Below are positions 54,360 to 64,000 of a stretch of 64,000 nucleotides of DNA, in pieces. A program made the position numbers and the translations under genes. The first letter of the stretch is position 1. Each line of letters opens with the position of its first letter. The notes under the pieces are model-generated. The model ran no database searches and was not told the origin of the DNA. It saw nothing but the letters and a program-made list of their open reading frames with translations. The stretch comes from Monocercomonoides exilis (lineage: Eukaryota; Preaxostyla; Oxymonadida; Polymastigidae), in contig LSRY02000026.1 of assembly GCA_001643675.2 (NCBI GenBank), positions 1,039,501 through 1,103,500 on the forward strand. The letters are read 5' to 3'.

Positions 54360-56230
54360 ATGAAAGATTTTTGCTTTTTTTCAATTCCATCTTTCTCAAT
54401 TCAAATCCAATTAGCTTCTAGAAAAATTTGCAGCCAATTTCCATCTCAATCTCTTCATCTTGCACACTTTCCATATGAATTCTATCTCTCAACTCGATGG
54501 ACAACCCAAACAATGAGCTATCTCGCTTTCATTCATTTTCATTCTTTTCCACCTCCTGCCATGAAAACAACACAAAAAACATCAAAAGGCAAATATCATA
54601 TAAAGAAAAACAAAATAATACCAAACTGCTCTTCGACTGCTTTTTGCCAAACACACTCATTTCCACAACAATCATCATTCAAAAATTCAATCTCATCGTT
54701 TCAGTCTCAGAATGGTCAAATACAGCATGGAACGCATCTCCACAAAATACATTGCATATCTCACTGGAGGGTCTTCTTAGCCCGTGCACATTGTGGTGGA
54801 TGTCCAGAGGTGTTTTTTCTGTTTTTGTTATGATCATCTCCTTTAATAATATTCTCAACCATCCAAAAGAAGTATTTGATGTTTATCTCATCAACACCTT
54901 GCACAGGAGATATATGGGGCAGAAAAGAGATGGAAGAATATTATTTGTGGCAGGGGGTGGGAGTTGAGTGTTCTTTGGAATGTTAATGTTTCGAGAGAGG
55001 TTTTTGAAAGGAAGAAATTCTGAGACAAAGGGGTGGGGAAGAGCAGGTGGAGATTTGGAGAAGATAATACAGTAAATAAGTTGAGAAGTGGTTGAGGATG
55101 ATGAGGAAGATATTTGAGACAAATTGGAGAAATGGATTTTGAAAAAAGGAAAAGAGGGCAAAAGCGGGACAGAAGATGAATATTCTGAAGTGTTTGATTG
55201 GAAGAGGGGTATTTTTTATGAAAGGAAATGATTTTATGAAAGGAAATGGGAAAGATGAAGAAAAGGAGGGGATTGATATTTTCTGATGATTTTGTGAGCT
55301 GAACGGAAGAGGAAAAATGGAAAGGAAAGGAAATTGAGAAATATTAACAGTTTCTATTTTCGAAGCAAAAGGAGAGGAAATCGCAAAAAGAAAAGCAAAT
55401 GATTTGAATAAATCAAGCTTTATTGATAAATTTCAGAACATCAGCCAAAATATTTGCAATTTGGGTTTTTGACTCGTTGCGAAATTAACTTGTTAAATAT
55501 GATATTTCATTCAGTCAGCAACGTCACAGGAACTTCTCATATTTTTCTTTGGAAATATCATTCGACTGATTTCACATTTCTCAATCCTCTCGCCTTCTTC
55601 TTATTCTTCGCCTTCTTCTTCTGTGATATTTCTTTTCACTTCGTGTCAGAACAGACCGTCGACCTTCAGATGCATGTGAGTTGTTCAATCAGCGGCTTGA
55701 TTGCACCTTCCAAAAATTATTTCATCCAATTTTCCTACTCCCAACAGTATCATCCTCACTATCAATGCATTTCGTAACTTCGCTGGATGGGCATTTGAAC
55801 AGCTTTCCTTTTCCGTTGCAGTTTATCCAGCTCTGCTTCAGCGTTTCGAACGAAATACATGCGCCGACTGTGCAGGATAAGCTGAATAGGCATAGAAAGA
55901 GAAATGGTGGTTGGAGGGAAGGAGCTGACAGCAATATCGCACTCATGCTCTCGCTTTGCGATACTGCCAAGGAGCAAAGAGAGAGAGAGAGAGAGAAAGA
56001 AAGAGAAAGAGGAGAGGAGAGGAGAGCGCATTAAAATGGAAGATGCAACGAAGGTTGATTTCAGAAGCAAATTGAGTTCAGAGCAGAGGAAAGGGAATCA
56101 GTGTGAAAAGCCAAAGGCGAAGACGAAGATGAATGAGGAAAACGAGATATCCACATTGAAAGCTTACACTTTCGACTCAAGACTTGCGCAGGCAACAACA
56201 GAAAGGAGGTCGAGGGACAGGAGAAGGGTA
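54360..56230 (+). pseudogene. heavily decayed coding region, possibly beta-helix protein
   Basis: Plus-strand blocks in shifting frames: MDNPNNELSRFHSFSFFSTS (54,497), NAWNASPQNTL-like text, and FDVYLINTLHRRYMGQ near 54,870, which resembles the DVYL turn of beta-helix genes. Later blocks at 55,640-55,780 (LQMHVSCSISGLIAPSKNYF) fit the same kind of protein. A GA-rich microsatellite sits at about 55,977-56,025. No complete gene can be assembled and the assignment is tentative. Confidence 0.35.
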
Positions 56231-56231
56231 G

Positions 56232-58779
56232 AAGGAGGTGATGATGAAGATGAATAACAGCAGACATTTTTTCGCGTTCTACAGTACACTCTCATCTGCT
56301 CGGCTGTATTTTCAAAATACCACAGCCCCCTCAACATTTGCCACTCCTCCTTTTTCTCCCTTGCCACACACACAATTGTCTGCCCCTTCAATTCTTGTTG
56401 GAACTCCACCGAAGCCATTTACACCTTCATCTCCCGCCACAGACTCATCTTCACTCACACAGAAGTCCTTCAACATGACTGGCCCAAGCTCCGCCTATTT
56501 ATCGAATATATCTTCTTTTCATGCATCTTCAACTATTTCTTCCTTGTCGCAACCTATCCTTTGTGTGATTCTTAGTAAGATCAGATTGGGCAATGCATGT
56601 GTATTTGCAAGCAGCATGTGAGCGACGAGGGATGTGTTTGAGCCACAGAGCATCCTTCTGAACTGTGCAGCGTATGTGGAAAGAAAGTGGATTCAGGTGG
56701 GTGGTGAGGAGGAGTGAAAGGGAGTGAAGAAGGATGAGAAAGAGGAGAGAGAGGAAAACACTTTAATTAATAACTTTCAAAAGAGAAGATGAAATCAACA
56801 AAAGAGAATAATAAGCCTGTGAAGATACTGATCACAATTTGCTTGACTTTCTGCCCGAATTCAGTAATAAAAGTGGGATTCAGGAGCAAATCATTAGAAA
56901 TCCATTCACTTTCTCAGCATTTTCATCTGCAAACGCATCAACTTTTTTCTGAACTTCTTCGTCTTCTGCTTCATCACCTTCCTCTTTTATTTCAACTTCT
57001 TAATCTTGTTCTTAATCTTGCTTTTATTCTTGTTTATTCATCATTTTTTCATTATCTTCTCTTCTTCTTCACCTGATCCATTAACTGGCACGCTAGAAAT
57101 CCCTCAGCATCCACTTCCACCTCCACAAGTGATGTCAATCCCTCCTCCTCTCTACATCCTGTCTGATGCAAACAAAGCAATCCATTCAGCGCAAGTGAAC
57201 TTATTTTTCTATTAATCCTTTATCATCATCATTTTCTTCTTCTTTTTCTTCTTTCTTCTTCTTCCTCATCCTCCTCTTACTTCTTCCTCTTCCTCTTCTT
57301 TCTCTTCCTCTTCCTTCTTCGCCTCCTCTTCTGTCTCATTCTCCTTCTTCTTCTTCTTCTTCTCTCTCTTCTTCTCAGGGATCTGCGTCTGCATCTGCCT
57401 CTGAATCAGAGCTCGAAATGCCCCCCGCTGCAGCCGTTGCGTTGATTTCTGCTCCCTCCCCTCCGATTAACGAAGCACTCACACCTTCTCTGATGACTGC
57501 GGCAATTGCTGGCTCCACATTTTTATTGTGTCATCACGGACACGCAAATGGAGAGAGCGTTCTGGATCTTCTGGGAGCTGTAGAAGTGTTTGGACTGCCC
57601 CAACTTGCACTAATGTCACCGGAAAAGACGTTGTCTTCGTTTGATGCTGCTTCTGCATAGAATGATTAAAACGTTGCAACACAAGATGCTTCTCATGTTG
57701 TTTCATCATCATCATCTTCTTCTTCTTCTTCTACTTCCTCCTCCTCTTCTTCCTCTTCTTCCTCCTCTTCTTCTTCAATACACCTCACCACCCTCATGCC
57801 CTCCGCACACCACCCCACTCCCGCAGACGTCATCAGCCACAGCTATCTCTGGCGCAGCCGTTCAGCCGCCATCACCACTGCAGAATTTGAGAGCCGTCTT
57901 GCTGGTTTCCCACTCGAACACACAAAAAACAGGAGTGAAGCAGACAACACAAGATTTGCGTATGATGCCTTTTGCGACTCAGTCATCCGCGAACAATCGG
58001 TGAGACTGTATGACGACAATGCGGTTTTTGATGTGCTCAGCTTCTTGCCAAGTTTAGACTTCCTCACGCTGTTTACGCCATCTGACCTCACCGCTGGCCA
58101 GCTTTCTGACTCCGCACGCCTCAAATCCGATTTCGATGGGGAACTTCCTCTATTCCCTTCAGACACATTGAGCATGCCTCCAGATAATCAGAACAACCAT
58201 TCCTTGGGAGATCCTCAGCTTCCGCCTTTCCTCTCCTTCTCGCCTGCCCTCAGCCCCCGTTGATTGATTCAAGACAGCTACCCAGCTGGTTCCCCTTCCT
58301 TCTCCACCAGCTCCACACTGCTTGAAACCCACTCCCCTGCTGCCGCATCCATCGCTGTGTCTGTTTCCGTTCAATCATTCCTATCGTAGGCGCTTCCTTT
58401 TCTTGGACCGCTCGGTCCGCTTGACCCACTCGACCAGGTGCCAATTGTGGCTGCTCCGAACAGAGTAGCCAGTGCCAGAAAGACAAGTGCGAATGTGAAG
58501 AGGAAGCTGATGTCTTCAGATGAGAAGTCATATGCACTGCCTTTGGAATTGGAATCGAAAATGGCGATGTAGGATTTGAATAAGTTTGTTTCGAAGAATA
58601 TTCGTTCTTCTTCTACTGCTTCTTCAATAACTACTGCTTCTCCTTCATCGTTCTCTTCCTCTTCCTCCTCTTCCACTTCCTCCTCCTCCTCCTCCTCCTT
58701 TGCTCACCTCATCGCTCACACAGCGGCCAATGAACTGAGTGTGAAGGCAAATTTGTTTCAAGAGAAGATTAACAAGTGA
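56232..58779 (+). pseudogene. unrecognised multi-exon gene, inactivated by point nonsense mutations
   Basis: Good coding texture but no family I recognise. Segments: 56,238-56,700 (FNMTGPSSAYLSNISSFHAS, ATRDVFEPQSILLNCAAYVE, ending at a CAG/GTGGGT donor-like site), 56,789-57,010 (ACEDTDHNLLDFLPEFSNKS), 57,060-57,195 (PQVMSIPPPLYILSDANKAI, ending CAA/GTGAAC), then an intron-like pyrimidine tract to CAG at 57,378 and a long frame 57,379-58,779. That last frame has no shift in 467 codons but contains TAG (57,658), TAA (57,667), TGA (58,261), TAG (58,387) and TAG (58,570). It encodes LMTAAIAGSTFLLCHHGHAN, AYDAFCDSVIREQSVRLYDD, FLPSLDFLTLFTPSDL, a Ser run, and HTAANELSVKANLFQEKINK. Pseudogene under the standard code. 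Confidence 0.5.
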
Positions 58780-60162
58780 TTGGAGTCATCAAGGAACACA
58801 ACGAGAATAATGATACGGAAAGTGCTGGAGAGGAAGCAAACAACGTCACAGGTATTTTCGAAGGGAGAATTTTGATTGGGCAGAGTGGAAATGGAAGGAA
58901 GATGAGGAAAGAATGGAAAAAGAAGCGGGTTGGACAAGTGATGAGAAGAATAAAGAGAAAAAAGACTAGTTCGAATAAGTTTTATTCATTAATTTTCGAT
59001 TTCATTGTATTTCATTCAACGTTTGATGAAGCAACTGAATCGAAAAGAATGGACTAATGTTTTGTGATGATATTTCAGTTGAAGAAAAAGATAAAGTGAA
59101 GAAATCCAATTGCTTTAATAAGTTGAAAGTTTATAAATCTTTTAATTGAAACATAATTTTTAACAAACCGTTTCAATAAAGTCTTTCAAAGTATTCTTTA
59201 TTTATTAGGATAGTTTTGCAAGTTGAGAAACTTGGCATTTTCCTTTTGCAGTTTTATTTTTTATTTTTCACATTTTTTTTGAAAGCTGGATCAAATAATT
59301 CTTTTTCACGAAAAACATTAAAAAGGTATGTTTTTTTGAATATAACAATAAAACGAATATATATAACAGAAACAAAAGCTAAATACTTGCAAAAAATCAA
59401 TTTGACTCTTTGATCAAAAAATACCACAATAGATTTTACATTTTCTATTTTTGATCTTTTTTTATGATGTAAAAAAAAAATCACCCAATTTATTATTTGC
59501 GACTTTACACAAAGAATTACCCAATATTAACAAAATTTCCATATTTTGCGCACAAAATAAAAGTTCTATTTATGGTATTTTTGATCTTTTCAAAAAAAGA
59601 AGTTTTCTTTTTATTTCCGATTTTCCGATGCAAATTTGAATTTATAATAGCTTGTTATAATATTTTTTATTGTTTTGATATAGAATATTTCAAAATTGTC
59701 ATGTAAGGTGAAGTGTGCGCTTGCCATTAATTTTTGTTTTTTTTCTATGCAAAGCAACATCGCATTCTATCACAATCGGATATGGGTGATTTTTTTTGAT
59801 ATCATAAAAAAAGATCAAAAATTGAAAAAATAGATTCTATTGTGGTATTTATTGATCAAAGAGTTAAATTGGTTATTCAGGAGTTTTCAGCTTTTATTTC
59901 TGTGACATAAATGTATTTTTAATTTTTACCCCAAAAAGACATACCTTTTTATGCTTCAGGTCAAAAAGTCTTTTTTGATCAAGTTTCAAAAAAAAAAAAA
60001 ATGAAAAATCTATCTTTAAAAGGTTGACAGAAATTTCAAAACTGGAAAAACAAAATATTGCTAAGAAAAAATTAAAAAGAAGAACAGAAAAGAAGATCAG
60101 AAAACTAAATTATCGAAAAAAAATCGATTAAAATCAGTTAATTTTCTTTTTTATTCTTTTCT
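58780..60162. other. AT-rich spacer with inverted-repeat element
   Basis: A short coding-like stretch (58,776-58,850, KEHNENNDTESAGEEANN) may be the tail of the upstream gene in another frame. The remainder is AT-rich with the inverted-repeat element. Confidence 0.45.
59271..60003. mobile_element. imperfect inverted-repeat (MITE-like) element
   Basis: Left arm 59,271-59,489 and right arm 59,783-60,003 are diverged reverse complements. Mirrored blocks include AAAAAGGTATGT, ACTCTTTGATCAA, AATACCACAATAGA, TTTTTGATCTTTTTTTATGA and ATCACCCA. The loop of about 290 bp has no gene. No target duplication recognised. Confidence 0.65.
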
Positions 60163-60597
60163 TTGAATAGCCAACAAACCTCCATTCCTTTAATTTGGTT
60201 CAATTGCTTCATCAACCGTTCAACGAAATCGTGGATAATTAGAAAAGTTGAGTTCAATGGCTTGCTCCCCCTCATCGACCAGAATAAAGACGTTGCAAAT
60301 GGTGGAAGTGATGTCGATGCTAGTGACAAAACACAGCAAAGCCCATGTGCCACAGTGGAGTATGCTCTCGGATGTGTTGCTCCCTTCAGCGATGCCTCCC
60401 TCTTTCTTTTCGTCTCCACTTTCACTCTCACAAACTCTCTCACATTTAATGCGGTTAACACAAAAATCACTGGAAAAGATGTATTTTTTCTGTTTTCATC
60501 AGAATTCCTTCCATTTTCATCATTTTTAATATTAAACTTTCCTCAATCGTTTCATCTTCAAATTCTGATAATTTTTCATTTCACTTCATATTCATGA
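60163..60597 (+). pseudogene. beta-helix gene fragment
   Basis: A 144-residue plus-strand frame includes WIIRKVEFNGLLPLIDQNKD, then SDVDASDKTQQSPCATVEYA and NAVNTKITGKDVFFLF. This is the same segment-start signature as in the nested transposon (DDANNLCGMSESAPCKTVGY .. IITGKG). No signal peptide, membrane anchor or continuation; isolated fragment. Confidence 0.6.
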
Positions 60598-61156
60598 GCT
60601 GCCATCTTCTTTTCAATATGAGTGTATACCATCACTTGCTTTTCATAGATCCCTAAATCAGCACAGGTTTTATTATTTCTTCGTCATTTTCCATTTGATT
60701 TGGCTTCTTCATCCAATGAAAATTACGTTCGTAGAAAAACAGTAATTATCGTTCTCATTTCTTCGGTCATATCAGAAAGTTCTTCAAAAACATTTATTTC
60801 CTCAGCTTTCCGATTTCAATCCATTCGTATCCGATTAGTACCAGAACCTCATATAATTTCTCTTCACTTAAGCCTTTTCCTCTGAATCAATTTCCCTCAT
60901 CCTTTCATTTCCTGCAATTCGCTGTTTGTTCGTGGCTGTGAAATCTGTCGGAGGCTATTTTGGAACCAATTCACCCTAAAAATCCTATCTTGTCCTGTTC
61001 TTTATGTTTTTGGTGAATTCTTTCAGCTTCCAAATTAAAAAAGTCATATTCAATCCTCTTCCTTTAATGAATGTCTTCTGATAGGTTACTCTGGATCAAA
61101 ATTACCCATTTCATTGCCGTGTTAGGTTGGTTGAAATTCCATGAAAGAATAAATAA
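60598..61156. other. spacer without a supported gene
   Basis: Only short frames; nothing recognised. Confidence 0.5.
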
Positions 61157-63469
61157 TTATCTGTGCTTCTGAATGGGAATGAAAGACAAGGCCTGGAGCT
61201 GAATTCGATAATAGTTGAATGAAAAAGAAGTAGACGAAGAAGGAGCAGGCAGTGAAAGTGGAGAAAGAAAGCCAGAAGTAGCAGAAGTAGCAGAAGATGG
61301 ATGCACAACTTGAGATAAAAGTGAAGGAGATAAAGATGTTCTGAAATGAGGAGAAGATTGAAGTTGGATGTTCATAAAAATGAACGAATTGACAAGTGAA
61401 AAAGTTCGGTGAGAAAGAGGATGAAGAACATTTTTTGTATTAACAGCAAGATCAGCAGCTGAATCAGTAGGTGCAACCAAATTGAGGGCAGGGTATTTCT
61501 GCATCAGATCCATCGCCATTGAATTCTGCGATGTGAAGAAAGAAGCCAACTTTGAGAACGACAGCGAAGAAAACAGTTTTGACAGAGCATCTCTTCTTCC
61601 AGGCACACTGCTCTGACTGAATGTTCTTTTCCCTTTCTCTTTCTGAAACAGCAGCAGTGATCCTTTTCCTGCTCCTTCCTTCCCTTCCTGAGTGTCGCCT
61701 CTGCTTCCTCTTTGTACGGCCACCAGCCCCTCCACCTCATCCCCCTTCATCTTCGCAGCTCCGCCCTATTCTGGCTCAGCCCGCTCTTCAGCGCGCTCAT
61801 CAAATCAAACTGCGTTCTTGTCTGCCTCGCGTCGACTGCCGCATACACAGGCATTTTCCGCATCTTTAACACAAATTACCCATTTTCCTCGCTTTTGATT
61901 CGCACATAGCGGCAAGGTACATCCAGTTCATCGCTCAAATCTTCAAAGTCAGAATTCGCTAAATCATTCAACATGCAGTCCAATTTCCGCTCTCTTGTCA
62001 AAAATGGCGTTTTGCTTTCTTTCGCCTCTTGTGGCACATCGCTTGCCATTTTGTTCTCCTTCTGGTTGATCTGTGTGCCTATCCCAAGGTGTGATTGTAA
62101 TATTTCTTGGACGCTGCTAAACAGATTCATGTCTTTTTCTTCTTTCTCCACTTTCCTGCTCTCTCGCTCATCTTTCTCATTCATCTTCCTCTATATCTCC
62201 TTCAGCTTCATCAGCCGAAGCAGTTTTTATCTCTGATCATCAGATTCCAATGAATTAAATGTGAACTTCGCTTCTTCATCGTCCACTTTCCCTTTCTCGT
62301 TCTGAAACTCATCTTGCATCGCCCTTGTCACTTCTTTGTTCAAATCCTTCATCCCAATCACACTCAACGTCACCACTCCTCCTCCAACAACAACAGGTGA
62401 CGGAAGCGTTGTTGAGGCACCAATAGCTCCTCTCCCCATCTCCATCCACCTTCGATTCGCTTCCCTCGTATAAAGTGTATCGTTTCAAAGGCTCCTCTTT
62501 CTAAGAATATTGTTTAGGCTTTGGAGAATGTGATTGCAAAGGAGAGGAATTTGTTGCTGCTTTTGATGTTGTTTTTGCAGTGCTCGTGATGAAAGTGGAT
62601 ATGTTTTGGCTCATTGGAATGTATTTCATCTTTTCTGCCGTTTCTTATTGATTCTTTGGTGTTTGTATTCTTTTCTGCTTCCGTTTGATTATCTTTGTTT
62701 TTCAATCAACTGCTTTGCGGTTGTTTGTTGAACCCTCCAAAATCACTTCTTGATCCTCGTCTTTTCAGTCATCTTCATCGCCTTCAACTTCTTCATTTTC
62801 TCCAGATTCTTCGCATACCGCTCCACCATCCGAAATTATGTTAACAGTGGCAGCGCATCAAATATATCCGGCTATGGAACAAAATATTGTATTTTCCTTC
62901 TTTTTCTGCTGTTGCATCATTCTCTTTATCTGCTGCTCTTCTTATGTCAGGAATAAGTTGCGAAAAAATCAACGCAACGAGGAAGAAGCAAATAGTGAAG
63001 AGGGCAATGACCTTGTGGCTGCTTCAACTTGTGCATAACTGTTTCGATAGCATCGGAGGAGGAGAGTGTGCATTGCTCCAATGCGGAGAGCCATTGCAAA
63101 CTCAGAGCGATGTGGTTGTTTTGGATGGAAAGAGAGGTCTGTTACTGTTGGAGAAGATTTTGTTGATGAAGGAGAGGGAGAAGAAGATGACTGAGGAAGA
63201 GAAAGAAAAGATTCATTGGGCAATGAAGAAGGAGATGTGCCTGTTGATGTGCCAACGCCAGCAATTGAATGAGTCAAAAAGGTTTGTGTTGAATTTTGAT
63301 TGCTTTTTCTCTGTCTTTGTCTTCGAGGCACATAAGATGGATTCTGAAGGGTAGCTTCTTGTGGCGGAAGGTTCACAGGAAGAGGCAGATGCGGGGCATG
63401 TTTTCTTTTGAAGTCTTCGATAATTTCGTCGATTTCTGCTTTTTTGGCTCTTTCTTGTGAAGCATTCAC
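61157..63469 (-). pseudogene. unrecognised minus-strand gene, degenerate
   Basis: Coding-like minus-strand blocks cover most of this interval. From the 5' side: 63,469-62,969 (AEIDEIIEDFKRKHAPHLPL, VNLPPQEATLQNPSYVPRR, EFAMALRIGAMHTLLLRCYR), continuing in the same frame past TGA and TAA codons to about 62,560 (GENEEVEGDEDD, DEDQEVILEGSTNNRKAVD). Then 62,445-62,227 (LPSPVVVGGGVVTLSVIGMK, MQDEFQNEKGKVDDEEAKF), 62,184-61,876 (FSSVQEILQSHLGIG, LNDLANSDFEDLSDELDVPC) and 61,750-61,157 (NSMAMDLMQKYPALNLVAPT, then a Ser/Pro-rich end). Frames change between blocks; some changes could be small introns. No domain recognised. The overlapping plus-strand frame at 62,887-63,354 is probably a shadow, although it includes a hydrophobic stretch. 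Confidence 0.45.
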
Positions 63470-64000
63470 TTCTAACTGTTCGTAAAAAGAGGAAGATGAA
63501 GATAATTCGTAAACAATCTTTTCTTTCTTGTAGAATTTGGCTGCTGTTGTTTTTGATGACGATGTTGAAGAAGAAGAACACTCACCACAAGTTGAGAATA
63601 CAGATTCTGTTTCAATTGTTCCTTCTTTTCTATCTTCTCCATTTTAATTCCGTTTTTCTTTTTCATCTCTCTTTCACCTCTTTTCAGAAGCATTCATATG
63701 ATGATTATGATGATGATTTCTGTATTGATATCAATGATAATGCTTATTTCTATGACTATGCCTGTTCCGTTTCATTTGTCTGTTTCTATCTCATAAACAT
63801 TCACACACTGGAGACACACGTTCTTCTGCAAAATCGTCTGTCATTGGAACAATCTGCAGCCAAATGCCGAAGGCTCTCGTGTTCGCTGATTGGAGCTGAG
63901 AAGTGGAAGTAGAGATGGTTTGATGCAAGAACAGCTTCAGAACAGAATTTGGAGAAGAAGAAGAAGAAGAAGGGAAAAAAAAGATGACGATGACAATGAT
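63470..64000. other. window edge, no gene supported
   Basis: Short overlapping frames on both strands and a GAA run at the very end; a gene continuing off the right edge cannot be excluded. Confidence 0.4.

Noticed and set aside
1-64000. tRNA, rRNA or other structured RNA genes
   Set aside because: I looked for cloverleaf-like and rRNA-like GC-rich stretches and found none I could support by eye; a covariance-model scan would be decisive.

Overview
The window looks like nuclear DNA of an oxymonad flagellate (Preaxostyla), most like Monocercomonoides. Three observations support this. (1) Three full or partial members and one relic of a helical protein family (motifs NEMIDEM, VDLCECYLL, YHQEHHNLTRLAYQSAW, EEEGYEDI) match what I remember of an oxymonad-specific hypothetical family. 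(2) There are several remnants of large beta-helix (Pmp-like) surface proteins with cysteine signatures such as CGxxxxxPCKTV. (3) The introns are tiny (45-61 bp) and the intergenic DNA is very AT-rich. The species call rests on recalled family resemblance, not on a search.

Layout. 0-7 kb: two members of the helical family around weak coding relics. 7.1-8.7 kb: a pogo/Tigger-like DDE transposase. 10.0-12.9 kb: a decayed beta-helix membrane protein gene. 14.1-28.5 kb: the two solid conserved genes, divergently transcribed: a dihydropyrimidine-dehydrogenase-like protein (2,030 aa, minus strand) and a PP2A B56 regulatory subunit (about 2,615 aa, plus strand). Both are inflated two- to fivefold by Ser-rich and Lys/Glu-rich tracts encoded by TTC/GAA-type triplet repeats. 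30.4-31.7 kb: a third helical family member.

33.5-47.0 kb: a roughly 13.5-kb repeat structure made of a higher-order AT-rich satellite (about 81-bp unit built of four roughly 20-bp monomers). Its two outer ends are inverted copies of each other next to TA dinucleotides, like a foldback (Galileo/FB-type) transposon with one hugely expanded arm. Nested in that arm is a 3,697-bp DNA transposon with 209-bp terminal inverted repeats (one mismatch) and a perfect 8-bp target duplication; it carries decayed beta-helix gene sequence, i.e. a Pack-type gene-capturing element.

47-64 kb: small inverted-repeat elements, a relic of the helical family, and a 4,174-bp hAT transposon (8-bp target duplication CGTTAAAA) with a C-terminal transposase fragment and a second, unrelated Ser-rich gene. 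These are followed by several degenerate genes. A recurring pattern is that pseudogenes keep long open frames interrupted mainly by stop codons one C-to-T change from Gln or Arg codons, with few frameshifts. Functionally the window combines two housekeeping genes with a dense zone of transposons, satellite and decaying surface-protein genes.
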